A stretch of DNA of 64,000 nucleotides from Canicola haemoglobinophilus (GTDB lineage Bacteria > Pseudomonadota > Gammaproteobacteria > Enterobacterales > Pasteurellaceae), in NCBI RefSeq assembly GCF_002015075.1, contig NZ_MUXZ01000008.1, forward strand, positions 62,001-126,000. The letters are read 5' to 3'. Under the pieces are notes generated by a model. The model worked only from the letters and a program-made list of their open reading frames with translations, had not been told where the DNA came from and ran no database searches. Positions 8,619 through 17,491 of this stretch are shown here, one piece after another. Position 1 is the stretch's first letter; each line of letters begins with the position of its first letter. The position numbers were made by a program, and so were the translations under genes.

Positions 8619-9896
8619 TTAACTGATTAAATGACGCACATCAATTTTTCCCGTTACGGCATGAGAAATAATGGAACTTCGATATTCTTTCAACTTTTCA
8701 ATAAGTGCGGTTTGTTTTTGGATTAATTGATCAATTTTTTTATTTTCTGTTTCAATAAAATTGATGATTTGTTGTTGTTCTGATTTTTCTGGAACTAAAA
8801 TTAACATTCTATTTAATTCGCTCATCTTTAATGATTGTCTCATTCCATCGCCCATAGAATAAAATACTTTCATTAAGTCATAAGTCCTAAATAAATAAGC
8901 ATAATAATTCATATCAAGATTATCTGTTTTACTACTTACACTAATATATGCAGAAGTAATAATACCTTTAAACTTTGAAATAGCACTTCTTAAACTTCTT
9001 TTATCATTTTGTAAATCAGTAAATCTAAAAACAATATCATTAGGATAAATTATTTGGTACGTTTCAAAATTCTCAGGAACAAGACCTTTTACATTATGAA
9101 TATCTTTTTCAATAATCTTTCCGTAACTTAGCGATAATAGATTATCTGAAAGCATTCCTTTATTTTTTCTTTTGTTTTCTATGAAAATGGAAGAAAACCT
9201 ATGAATACCCCAATGCTCAGGCACTTCCCCCAACCATTCCACACCACTGTCTTTCATTTTCGCATGAGGATCAATGCCCTTTGTTACCGCATGAGAAATA
9301 ATGGATTTACGTTGCTCTTCCAATAATTCAATCAACTTTTCTTGCTTCAAAATTAAATTATCGATCTTTTGCGTTTCTTGATCGAGATAAGTAGCGATTT
9401 GGGTTTGTTCAGCAATATTAGGGAATGGAATATTCACTTTTTTTAATAAATGAAATTTTATTTGTCGTTGAATTGTTCCAACACTTAAGGAACAGTTCAT
9501 AAATTCACCTACAATATATTTATCTCTTAATAAATAGTTTAAATACTTTGGCATTAATTTATAGTGATCAGGAGTAAATACAAGATATGCAGGACTAACT
9601 ATTCCTCGATATTTAGATATACCAACCGAGCCTCTCCAAGCTTGTTGATTATTCATTACAAAATCATTAACTTCTACTAATTGATATTTTTCTAGGCTTT
9701 CTGATGGTTTATGGACGAGCCCGCCTCCTTCAGAATAAGGAATAACACCTCTATCTAAATATACGGAGAGTAGTTTCTCTTGAGGGCAATTTGCTATTTC
9801 TTTCTTAGTAAATAGTCTGTTGAACTCTAATTCATTCCAATGGACAGGTATGTCAATATGACCAATATTTTTATATTTTTGGTAGGGTTTAAACAT
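8619..9896 (-). CDS. hsdS: Type I restriction enzyme, specificity subunit (HsdS)
   Basis: HsdS recognises the two halves of the target DNA sequence for HsdM and HsdR. There are two target-recognition domains, each followed by a conserved helical spacer (NIAEQTQIATYLDQE...IISHAVTKGID and EKSEQQQIINFIETE...IISHAVTGKID). The second half opens with the common motif DSGVEWLGEVPEHW. ATG 9896 gives 425 aa; a TTG 13 codons upstream is in frame but less likely. Near-identical 23-bp repeats encoding SIISHAVT bracket the second recognition domain and could allow domain exchange. A 102-bp palindrome-ended element lies 46 bp upstream. Confidence 0.93.
   Translation of the reverse strand: MFKPYQKYKNIGHIDIPVHWNELEFNRLFTKKEIANCPQEKLLSVYLDRGVIPYSEGGGLVHKPSESLEKYQLVEVNDFVMNNQQAWRGSVGISKYRGIVSPAYLVFTPDHYKLMPKYLNYLLRDKYIVGEFMNCSLSVGTIQRQIKFHLLKKVNIPFPNIAEQTQIATYLDQETQKIDNLILKQEKLIELLEEQRKSIISHAVTKGIDPHAKMKDSGVEWLGEVPEHWGIHRFSSIFIENKRKNKGMLSDNLLSLSYGKIIEKDIHNVKGLVPENFETYQIIYPNDIVFRFTDLQNDKRSLRSAISKFKGIITSAYISVSSKTDNLDMNYYAYLFRTYDLMKVFYSMGDGMRQSLKMSELNRMLILVPEKSEQQQIINFIETENKKIDQLIQKQTALIEKLKEYRSSIISHAVTGKIDVRHLIS
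8653..9305. repeat. 23-bp direct repeats flanking the second HsdS recognition domain
   Basis: Copies at 8653-8675 and 9283-9305 read GTTAC(G/C)GCATGAGAAATAATGGA and differ at one base. Both encode the ISHAVT spacer motif. They bound about 610 bp holding the second recognition domain, the arrangement expected for domain swapping by homologous recombination. Confidence 0.75.
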
Positions 9897-9942
9897 CTGT
9901 AAAAATCTCTTAAAATCCGACCGCTCTTTATTCAAAGTGATC

Positions 9943-10044
9943 GTAGGGACGCCATGCTGGCGTCCGCAAAAAATTTGTAAAAATTAATGAAAAATCAACC
10001 GCTTGTGCTGATATTTAAAATGGACGCCAGCGTGGCGTCCCTAC
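9943..10044 (+). repeat. 102-bp REP-pair element, copy 1 (upstream of hsdS)
   Basis: Both ends are themselves imperfect palindromes: GTAGGGACGCCATGCTGG..CG (9943-9966) and the inverted form ending ..GTGGCGTCCCTAC (10022-10044). The AT-rich core is 55 bp. A second element of exactly the same length and ends lies at 39557-39658 in reverse orientation. This two-palindrome layout is like REP doublets mobilised by RAYT (Y1) transposases. It occupies much of the 304-bp gap between the AlbA_2-type gene and hsdS. The rest of that gap is AT-rich and contains one copy of the AAGCAAG repeat block. Confidence 0.8.
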
Positions 10045-10096
10045 TGTTCAGGTTGAACTAAAATTCTGTAAAATTTTAAATTCCCCCACTCAAAAA

Positions 10097-10204
10097 AACT
10101 TGCTTATTTTCCCTTAAAACTTGCTTAATAAAACAATATATTTATAAATCAATAGGTTATAAAAATATCTTAGCCTTGCTTAGCAAGGGGGAAAACTTGC
10201 TTAA
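10097..10204 (-). repeat. AAGCAAG repeat block, copy C (3' side of the AlbA_2-type gene)
   Basis: A ~100-bp unit related to the two units at 11669-11873. It contains AACTTGCTTA at 10097, AACTTGCTTAA at 10118, the palindrome CCTTGCTTAGCAAGG at 10174-10188, and AACTTGCTTAA at 10194-10204. Read on the minus strand the recurring core is TAAGCAAGTTTT. The last copy contains the stop codon of the AlbA_2-type gene (10201-10203). Confidence 0.88.
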
Positions 10205-11661
10205 TCTTTCTTTAAAGAATATTTGGCATTGAGATCACGCTGTTTATCACTATGACGCTCGATGATTCCTTTATCCATAAAGCCATTTATATAGGATCTC
10301 ACAGAATTTTTATTAATTTGTATGTGTTCTGTAAGATCAGTAATGGTTGCAGAACCATTAATAAATAGATAATTTAAAATGGCTTTCTGAGTATCATTAA
10401 AGTCCAACCAATTATCTTCAATATATAGCATAAGATCTGCTGATATGGTTTTTTCATGTGAACTTACTCGGTTACGCAAAGTAAGATAAACATTTCCATT
10501 CTGTTCACGATATTCTGGTTTTGCCAACAGCGACTTTTCCATTGACTCATAAATACGTGAGACACCTTCATTTAGCTGGCGGACATAGCCTAAGTCTTCT
10601 AGCACTCTGGCAATACGAGGATTACGAGCAAAACGTTCAGTTTTAATATTCTCTACGGTAACTTGGGCTGGCAAAGGTCCGCTATTACTAATTTCTAAGC
10701 GATCATCAAATTGCTTGATATAAATGACATTACCTTGAACATTATAAGAGCGGTGACAAAGTGCATTTACAATTCCCTCAAGCCATGCCTCTTCAGGATA
10801 TTCTGGCACTTTTTTAAATTTACCTTGTTGAATATCCAGAAAATAATAATCACGCAATGATGCTCTAAGGAAATAACTCAGTTCTTCAATCAAACGAGGA
10901 ATATTATTCTCAAATCTTTGATCTTTAACGACATTATGTTCTACACCTGTTTTTGCTGTAATCCCTTCATAGCGTACATAACGTACTGATGCAGAGGGAA
11001 TATAACGTTCGGGATCTTGGGAGAAAAGTAAAATAGCAGATTTCTTAAATTTGTATTCATCACCCTGCTTAGCAATTAAGTTGCGTTTATATAACAAAGA
11101 CAAAATATCATCTGATTTAAAATTTAGTTTTTGTTTGTAGCTATTTAATAAATCCTGATCTAGATCGAGAGGATCGAAATCTTCAACAACTTCATCTTCA
11201 AATAAACGAATATTTTTATCATATTCTAGCTTTTTTATTTGTTCACGATTTAATTTTCTATTGCTATCTGCAACACGTAAAAAAACTTCTTCATTATCTT
11301 TACGAGAGAATATTCTTTCTAAATCTTGTTCCACATGAAAAAGAAAAATTAACTTTCCATCAATAAAAATTTCTTCTAGCTGAATATGGCAAGGGGGAGT
11401 TATAAATTCAAATATCAATGTTCGATATGAATTAAGCTTATCAGAAATAAGATTAAGATCTTGAATTTCCCCTTTATCTGAAACACCAAAAACTAAAACA
11501 CCACCATCGGCATTTAACATACCTATTAATTCTTCTGCAATTTTACTTGCTTTTATGTCTTTATCTCCTAAACCTTTACGCTCAAAATATTGATTTTCAG
11601 GTTGGTTTTGTAAATAAGACTTGGTAATTATTGTGTTAATTGTAGATACAGGCGTATTCAT
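10201..11661 (-). CDS. AlbA_2 (Schlafen-type) / HATPase_c_4 ATP-binding protein in the hsd operon
   Basis: The 486-aa product has an N-terminal AlbA_2 domain (about 20-140; ENQYFERKG and NADGGVLVFGV). A middle GHKL-type ATPase module follows (about 290-375), with ExxxNAxxHR in WLEGIVNALCHRS and then ARNPRIARVLEDLGYVRQLNEG. The last ~70 residues look like a winged helix (TITDLTEHIQINKNSVRSYI). This is the COG2865-like group, often annotated as a RecG-like regulator and often found beside type I restriction genes; its role is not established. ATG 11661 has AAGGA inside an AAGCAAGG repeat. Repeat units end at its ribosome site and at its stop codon. Possible roles are regulator, defence accessory or passenger cassette. 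Confidence 0.85.
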   Translation of the reverse strand: MNTPVSTINTIITKSYLQNQPENQYFERKGLGDKDIKASKIAEELIGMLNADGGVLVFGVSDKGEIQDLNLISDKLNSYRTLIFEFITPPCHIQLEEIFIDGKLIFLFHVEQDLERIFSRKDNEEVFLRVADSNRKLNREQIKKLEYDKNIRLFEDEVVEDFDPLDLDQDLLNSYKQKLNFKSDDILSLLYKRNLIAKQGDEYKFKKSAILLFSQDPERYIPSASVRYVRYEGITAKTGVEHNVVKDQRFENNIPRLIEELSYFLRASLRDYYFLDIQQGKFKKVPEYPEEAWLEGIVNALCHRSYNVQGNVIYIKQFDDRLEISNSGPLPAQVTVENIKTERFARNPRIARVLEDLGYVRQLNEGVSRIYESMEKSLLAKPEYREQNGNVYLTLRNRVSSHEKTISADLMLYIEDNWLDFNDTQKAILNYLFINGSATITDLTEHIQINKNSVRSYINGFMDKGIIERHSDKQRDLNAKYSLKKD

Positions 11662-11668
11662 TATATTT

Positions 11669-11873
11669 CCTTGCTTATTTCTCTATAAAACTTGCTTAAT
11701 AAAATTATATCTTCATAAATCAATAATTTATAAAAACTTCTTAGCCTTGCTTAACAAGGGGAAAAACTTGCTTATTTTCCCCTAAAACTTGCTTATTAAA
11801 ATTATCTCTTTATAAATCAATAGATTATAAAAATTTCTTAGCCTTGCTTAACAAGGAGGAAAACTTGCTTAAG
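11669..11873 (-). repeat. AAGCAAG repeat block, copies A and B (5' side of the AlbA_2-type gene)
   Basis: Two tandem units with ~97-bp period fill nearly all of the 235-bp gap between hsdM and the AlbA_2-type gene. Each unit has AACTTGCTTA, an AT-rich stretch with TATAAATCAATA, then the palindrome CCTTGCTTAACAAGG (11745-11759 and 11842-11856) and another AACTTGCTTA. On the minus strand the heptamer AAGCAAG appears seven times here and four times in the copy at 10097-10204, always in the same orientation. This suggests tandem operators or a structured RNA rather than random AT-rich DNA. Confidence 0.9.
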
Positions 11874-11896
11874 TTTTTCTATTCTAGCTTAAAGTA

Positions 11897-13897
11897 TTAA
11901 ATTTCCCCTAATAGCTCTGCCACTTCTGCGGATAATACTTTAATTTCCGCAAGGATTTCGTTCGGGTGGCGAGGTTGTTCAAACTGGTAGAAATATCGAT
12001 TGAAATTAATTTCATAGCCTACCTTGCCTAACTCACCGTCTTTTGCATCTTTTTCTGTTGGGTCAATGATTGCATCTGCGGCATGAGGTAGCACTTCTGT
12101 GGCAAAGTAATCTTGCACATCTTGGAGTAATGGCACTCGTTCAAAGTCGGCTAATTCAGGATCAAATAAAACCTCGCCATCAAGTACCGTTGGCGGAGCC
12201 GTAGGATCTTTTACGCCAAAGGTTTTAATGAGTAAATTTTTTAACCCTTTGCTCATTCTTGGCACTGGTAATAAAGCCACAATTTGCGATAAGAATGTTT
12301 CAAAACTGTATTCACCAAAATGGGAAATTAAGTAATTTTCTACCGCACTTTGCACTTCCACTGCTAATTTTTGAAACTCTTTGCTTGCTTGAAATTGCTC
12401 AAGTGCGGTTGGATTTAGTTGCATTTTATAGCGTAATGGGCGTTGGATTTTGATTTTACGGTAGCCAAATTGTTGATAATCAAAAATTTTGCTGATGTCA
12501 TTTGTTTCAAAATCTACATAAATTTGGCAAATGCGATGAATGGAATCATCATCAATAAATTTTGATTTTTTCCCTTCGTTTTTACGCATTGATGATGCCA
12601 TTGATGTGGCATCAATAAGCTGAACTTTGCCTTTACGTTGCTGTTCTTTGCGGTTAGAAATAAGCCAAATATAAGTGCCGATACCTGTGCGGAAGAAAAT
12701 ATCGGTAGGTAAAGCTACGATGGCTTCAAGCAAGTCATTTTCTAGAATAAAACGACGAATTTCACTTTCACCAGAGCCAGCATCACCATTAAATAAAGGG
12801 GAGCCTGAAAGTACAATCGCACCACGCCCACCGCCATTTTCGACTCGTTCTAATTTGGCAACTAAATTTTGTAAAAATAACATTGAGCCATCGCCCACAT
12901 TGGGTAAACCAGCTGAGAAACGTTGACCTTCGGCAGTTTCTTTTTGTACTGCTTCCGCATCTTTGCCCCAACTCATACCAAAAGGAGGATTTGAGCATTG
13001 ATAATGAAAACGTTGGTTAGCAAATTGGTCATTAGATAATGTGCTGCCTAGCTTGATATTGGCGGATAAATCTTGATCTGGATTACTTTCAACTTTCTTT
13101 AATAGCATACTGCCTAATGCAACGGCATAGGTTTCTGGTTGTAATTCTTGCCCGTGAGGAACTAAAGTTGGTGCAATTTTATCTTGCTGTTTAAAACTAT
13201 TTACATAGTTCATCATATCAGTGAGAAAGCCTGCGGTTCCGCAAGTTTGGTCATATAGGGTGCGAACTAGCCCTTGTTCTTGGCTAAATAGTTGATCATC
13301 AGGTGAAAGCAATAAAGTTGCCGCAAGATGAACCACATCACGAGGAGTCATAAAATCTTCTGCACCAGTACCTACTTCTGAACCGAATTTAGCAATCAAA
13401 TGTTCATACACATTACTCATTGTGCGGTCTGGCACAACATTGGGGTGTAAATCAATGTTGGCGAAATTTTGGCAGATTTGAAATAAAAGATTGGCTTTAT
13501 CAAGTCGAGCAATAATGTTATTAAATTCAAAATGGGTAAAAATCTCTCTCGCATTTTCTGAAAATTTACTGATGTAATCTTCTAAATTGGATAAGGTCTG
13601 GGTTGCCCCTAAATTCGCAAGGCTGTATTGAGAGAGGTTATAAAAAGGGTTTTGACTCGCTTCTTTGAGTTGAACAGTACGATATTCATCTGGCAATGAG
13701 TTCACTTTTTCATCTGATGCTGTATCCAGCACTGCTTGACGAGTTGGCTCAAGCACACATTCTAAACGACGTAAAACTGTGAAAGGTAAAATAATCTTCC
13801 CCATATCGGTATGTGGAAAATCACCCCATAGATCATTTGCATTTTTCCAAATAAAACTTGCAAGTGTGCTTTCGTTACTACTTGATTTTTGCTCCAT
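11897..13897 (-). CDS. hsdM: Type I restriction enzyme, methyltransferase subunit (HsdM)
   Basis: HsdM is the N6-adenine methyltransferase of the type I complex. An N-terminal helical HsdM_N domain (ESTLASFIWKNANDLWGDF...ILPFTVLRRLE) precedes the SAM-binding motif DQTCGTAGFL and the catalytic NPPF in CSNPPFGMSWG. At 666 aa it is complete. Its ATG is preceded by AAGGAGGGAG, the strongest ribosome site in the island, consistent with the first gene of an operon hsdM - AlbA_2-type gene - hsdS - hsdR. Confidence 0.96.
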   Translation of the reverse strand: MEQKSSSNESTLASFIWKNANDLWGDFPHTDMGKIILPFTVLRRLECVLEPTRQAVLDTASDEKVNSLPDEYRTVQLKEASQNPFYNLSQYSLANLGATQTLSNLEDYISKFSENAREIFTHFEFNNIIARLDKANLLFQICQNFANIDLHPNVVPDRTMSNVYEHLIAKFGSEVGTGAEDFMTPRDVVHLAATLLLSPDDQLFSQEQGLVRTLYDQTCGTAGFLTDMMNYVNSFKQQDKIAPTLVPHGQELQPETYAVALGSMLLKKVESNPDQDLSANIKLGSTLSNDQFANQRFHYQCSNPPFGMSWGKDAEAVQKETAEGQRFSAGLPNVGDGSMLFLQNLVAKLERVENGGGRGAIVLSGSPLFNGDAGSGESEIRRFILENDLLEAIVALPTDIFFRTGIGTYIWLISNRKEQQRKGKVQLIDATSMASSMRKNEGKKSKFIDDDSIHRICQIYVDFETNDISKIFDYQQFGYRKIKIQRPLRYKMQLNPTALEQFQASKEFQKLAVEVQSAVENYLISHFGEYSFETFLSQIVALLPVPRMSKGLKNLLIKTFGVKDPTAPPTVLDGEVLFDPELADFERVPLLQDVQDYFATEVLPHAADAIIDPTEKDAKDGELGKVGYEINFNRYFYQFEQPRHPNEILAEIKVLSAEVAELLGEI

Positions 13898-13982
13898 TTT
13901 CTCCCTCCTTTATAACCTTATTACCCTTGTAAAATAATGCTTTTGTTGATTTCGCTTTTCTTCATAAACTTTTAGCTCATAC

Positions 13983-14012
13983 AAAAGTGCGGTGAAAAAT
14001 CACCGCACTTTT
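13983..14012 (-). terminator. Uptake-sequence hairpin terminator after ileS
   Basis: AAAAGTGCGGTGA (13983-13995), loop AAAA, TCACCGCACTTTT (14000-14012) form a perfect 13-bp stem of two inverted uptake sequences. It lies just 3' of the ileS stop and just upstream of the hsd operon, so it separates the two transcription units. Confidence 0.85.
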
Positions 14013-14031
14013 TAACTTTATGGCTAAAAGA

Positions 14032-16845
14032 TTAAGCAAATTGACGAACTTCACCAATGCCTGTCACGTTTTCAACACAACGTCCGCAGATATGTGAGTG
14101 CTCTGCATTTGTGCCAATATCTGTAGAGAAATGCCAGCAACGTGGGCATTTTTCGCCTTCAGTACGTTCTACTTTCACCGCTAATCCTACTAATTCGCCC
14201 TCGACAACATCAGCTTCTGATAATGGTTTCACAATAGCTTGCGAAGTAATTAACACGAAGCGTAACTCATTGCCAAGTTGCTCAAGTAATGGGCGAATTT
14301 CATCGTTGGCATAAACGGTTACTTTCGCTTCAAGACCAGCGCCGATTAACTTGTCGTTACGAGCTTGCTCTAAAACACGATTCACTTCCGCACGCACTTT
14401 GAGCAACTGTTGCCAGTACGCATCGTCTAATTTATCGCTGTCGCCTAATTCGAATAAGCCATCATAAAATTCTTCGGTAAAGACAAACTCGGCTCGATTA
14501 TCTAGCTTCGGCAAGTAACCCCAAATTTCATCGGCAGTGAAAGATAAAATTGGTGCAATCCAACGCACAAGGGCTTCTGAGATATGCCATAAAGCTGTTT
14601 GACAGCTACGGCGAGCAAGGCTATCCGCTTTAGTTGTGTATTGGCGGTCTTTGATAATATCTAAATAGAATGAGCCCATTTCGATAGAACAGAAACGCAT
14701 TAAACGTTGCACAACCGTATGGAATTGGTAGTTATCGTAGGCTTCTTTAATTTCGTTTTGTGCATCTAAGGCACAGCTTACCGCCCAACGATCAAGAGAA
14801 ATCATCTCTTCTGGTTTAACCAAGTTTAGTTTTGGATCAAAACCGTTTAAGTTTGCTAATAAGAAACGTGCGGTGTTACGGATACGGCGATAAGTGTCGC
14901 CTGCACTGTTTAAAATTTTATGCGAAACAGCAATTTCACCTGTGTAGTCCGTTGAAGCTACCCATAAACGTAAAATATCAGCACCATTTTTGTTCCAAAC
15001 TTCACTTGGTACAATCACATTACCAAGGGATTTTGACATTTTGCGACCTTTTTCATCAACGGTGAAACCATGAGTAAGCACTTGATTATAAGGTGCTTTA
15101 TTGTTGGTTGCAGTAGATAACATTAATGAAGACATAAACCAGCCACGATGTTGGTCTGAACCTTCTAAATACATATCCGCAGACTTACCGTTAAATTCAG
15201 GGCGTTGTTCCACGACAGACGCATAGGTTGATCCCGAATCGAACCATACATCTAAGGTATCTGGCACTTTATGGTAGGTTTTTGCATCTTCGCCAAGTAA
15301 TTCAGCAGGATCAAGATCCCACCAAGCCTGAATACCTGCTTTCTCAATGCGTTTTGCCACTTCTTCAAGAAGCTCTAAAGTGCGTGGGTGCAGTTCTTCT
15401 GTTTCGTTATGCACGAACATGGTCATCGGCACGCCCCAAGTACGTTGGCGAGAGATACACCAGTCTGGGCGGTTTGCCACCATTTTATCAATACGTGCTT
15501 CGCCCCAGCTTGGGATCCAGCGTACTGATTTAATTTCACTTAATGCTTGTGGACGTAAACCTTGCGTTTCCATGCCGATAAACCATTGTGGCGTAGCACG
15601 GAAAATAATCGGGGTTTTGTGGCGCCAGCAATGTGGATAGCTATGTTTGATACGCTCTAATTTAAGCAATGCACCTGTTTCTTTTAATTTTTCGAGCACT
15701 AAATCATTGGCTTCAAACACGCCTTTGCCAGCAAAGAATGGCGTTGATGAGATAAATTTACCGTCATTTGCCACTAATCCAGCCATTTCTAAGCCATATT
15801 TTTTTGATACCACAAAGTCGTCTTGACCATGATCTGGTGCGGTATGTACTAAACCTGTACCACCATCAACAGTAACGTGATCGCCTAAAATCACAGGCAC
15901 AGAAAAATCGTAGAATGGGTGGTTAAAACGAATAAGTTCTAAATCTTGACCTTTTGCCGCCCCTAAAATTTCTACATTTTCAATTTTTAACGCATTTTGC
16001 ACCGCTTGTACTAATTCCGCAGCTAAAATCACACGCTCATCGCCAAGTTGAACAAGTTGATATTCTAACTCTGCATTGACTGCAATAGCTCGGTTAGATG
16101 GTAATGTCCAAGGGGTTGTTGTCCAAATCACAGCTGAAAGCGAACCTTGACCTTTACCAACTGCATTGAATTTCGCTTCCACTTCAGCCGTATCCACAGC
16201 GGTAAAACGCACATAAATTGAAGGTGAAATTTTATCCTCATATTCCACTTCGGCTTCTGCTAAAGATGAGCCGCAATCTAAGCACCAATGCACTGGTTTT
16301 GAACCTTTGTAAAGGTGACCATTTTTAATCACTTTACCTAAAGTGCGGATAATTTCTGCTTCGGTATCGAAGTTCATTGTCAGGTAAGGATTATCCCAAT
16401 CCCCTAACACGCCCATACGGATAAAGTCCGCTTTCTGCCCTTCAACTTGTTCTTTCGCATAATCACGACAAGCCTGACGGAATTCCGCCGCTGAAATTTT
16501 CTCGTTTGGCTTACCCACTAAGCCTTCCACTTTTAGCTCAATCGGCAAACCATGGCAGTCCCAACCCGGCACATAAGGCGTATCAAAGCCAAGTGCGGTC
16601 TTGGATTTCATAATAATATCTTTCAGGATTTTATTAACCGCGTGACCAAGGTGGAGCGTACCGTTCGCATAAGGAGGGCCATCGTGCAAAATAAAGGTTT
16701 TCTTACCTTTAGATGCTTCACGTACTTTTTGGTATAAATTTTTGTCATACCAATTTTTCAACATATCAGGTTCACGCTTGGCAAGATCACCGCGCATTGG
16801 GAAACCTGTTTCAGGAAGGTTTAGGGTGTTTTTGTAGTCTGTCAT
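14032..16845 (-). CDS. ileS: Isoleucyl-tRNA synthetase IleS
   Basis: Class I synthetase that charges tRNA-Ile and edits valine. The HIGH motif appears as HLGH at residues 65-68 and the KMSKS motif as KMSKSLG near residue 605. The C-terminal zinc site shows CPRCWHFS and CGRCVENV. Length (937 aa) equals the usual ~938. An uptake-sequence terminator follows, and the hsd island lies downstream where lspA is normally found. Confidence 0.98.
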   Translation of the reverse strand: MTDYKNTLNLPETGFPMRGDLAKREPDMLKNWYDKNLYQKVREASKGKKTFILHDGPPYANGTLHLGHAVNKILKDIIMKSKTALGFDTPYVPGWDCHGLPIELKVEGLVGKPNEKISAAEFRQACRDYAKEQVEGQKADFIRMGVLGDWDNPYLTMNFDTEAEIIRTLGKVIKNGHLYKGSKPVHWCLDCGSSLAEAEVEYEDKISPSIYVRFTAVDTAEVEAKFNAVGKGQGSLSAVIWTTTPWTLPSNRAIAVNAELEYQLVQLGDERVILAAELVQAVQNALKIENVEILGAAKGQDLELIRFNHPFYDFSVPVILGDHVTVDGGTGLVHTAPDHGQDDFVVSKKYGLEMAGLVANDGKFISSTPFFAGKGVFEANDLVLEKLKETGALLKLERIKHSYPHCWRHKTPIIFRATPQWFIGMETQGLRPQALSEIKSVRWIPSWGEARIDKMVANRPDWCISRQRTWGVPMTMFVHNETEELHPRTLELLEEVAKRIEKAGIQAWWDLDPAELLGEDAKTYHKVPDTLDVWFDSGSTYASVVEQRPEFNGKSADMYLEGSDQHRGWFMSSLMLSTATNNKAPYNQVLTHGFTVDEKGRKMSKSLGNVIVPSEVWNKNGADILRLWVASTDYTGEIAVSHKILNSAGDTYRRIRNTARFLLANLNGFDPKLNLVKPEEMISLDRWAVSCALDAQNEIKEAYDNYQFHTVVQRLMRFCSIEMGSFYLDIIKDRQYTTKADSLARRSCQTALWHISEALVRWIAPILSFTADEIWGYLPKLDNRAEFVFTEEFYDGLFELGDSDKLDDAYWQQLLKVRAEVNRVLEQARNDKLIGAGLEAKVTVYANDEIRPLLEQLGNELRFVLITSQAIVKPLSEADVVEGELVGLAVKVERTEGEKCPRCWHFSTDIGTNAEHSHICGRCVENVTGIGEVRQFA

Positions 16846-16860
16846 ATTTATTTCTCAATT

Positions 16861-17394
16861 TTATAATGAATCTAAGATGGTTTTAGAGTTGGAATATACG
16901 AGGAGAATCCATTGATTTAGTGAATGAACTAAACGGATCTGTCCGTTTAAAAATTCCACCATCCAATGATCTGTAAAGTCAACATTACATGCTTGATTTG
17001 CTCTCTCATAATCTGCACCACATACTAATTTAGTAGGGTTTCCATATTTTTGCGCTAAGCCATTTAAAATATCTTTTACTTCCTGTACTTCATGGGGAAG
17101 CGGCTTTCTCTCTTGGTTGTAACTTAAAATATCAATGGCAATACTATTAAATGCTTGGCCATTAAAATAAGCATTTGCTTCACGTGGACTACCATTAAAT
17201 AAAAACTGCTTACATTTGTAAGAATTTAGCGGTTGGTAATATTCCCAAGAACTACATAATTTAGAATTGGAGATCTGTTGATAAGTCATTCCAAATTTAA
17301 GATCTTTATAACCATCTAAAGCCACGCTTTGAGCGAAACTCAAAAATGGAAAAAATGAACTTAAAATTAATAGCAGTTTTTGTAATTTTTTCAT
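16861..17394 (-). CDS. Secreted hypothetical protein between ribF and ileS
   Basis: A 177-aa protein starting MKKLQKLLLILSSFF with a clear signal peptide and likely cleavage after SFA (SFA-QS). AGGAT precedes ATG 17394, so I prefer this start to one five codons upstream. The mature part has four cysteines (KLCSSW, YKCKQF, LVCGAD, NQACNV), so periplasmic disulfides are possible. It contains the phrase DLKFGMTYQQI, reminiscent of small periplasmic proteins of unknown function. I do not recognise the family. It interrupts the usual ribF-ileS adjacency and may be co-transcribed with them. Confidence 0.75.
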   Translation of the reverse strand: MKKLQKLLLILSSFFPFLSFAQSVALDGYKDLKFGMTYQQISNSKLCSSWEYYQPLNSYKCKQFLFNGSPREANAYFNGQAFNSIAIDILSYNQERKPLPHEVQEVKDILNGLAQKYGNPTKLVCGADYERANQACNVDFTDHWMVEFLNGQIRLVHSLNQWILLVYSNSKTILDSL

Positions 17395-17491
17395 GAAATA
17401 TCCTAACAAAATTATTCTGCATCAAGGCGCGTTATTTGCCTTAAACAAATAAACAAAGCGACTTAGCATTATACGCATAAATCCTTAGCGG

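Noticed and set aside
9897..9935. Longer HsdS starting at TTG 9935
   Set aside because: The extra 13 residues have no HsdS similarity and ATG 9896 gives a normal N-terminus.
11669..11873. CRISPR array
   Set aside because: Repeats are ~97 bp apart without unique spacers of constant size, and no cas genes are present.
11669..11873. Type III toxin-antitoxin (ToxIN-like) repeat RNA
   Set aside because: The adjacent protein is an AlbA_2/ATPase type of 486 aa, not a ToxN-like endoribonuclease, and the repeat unit is too long.
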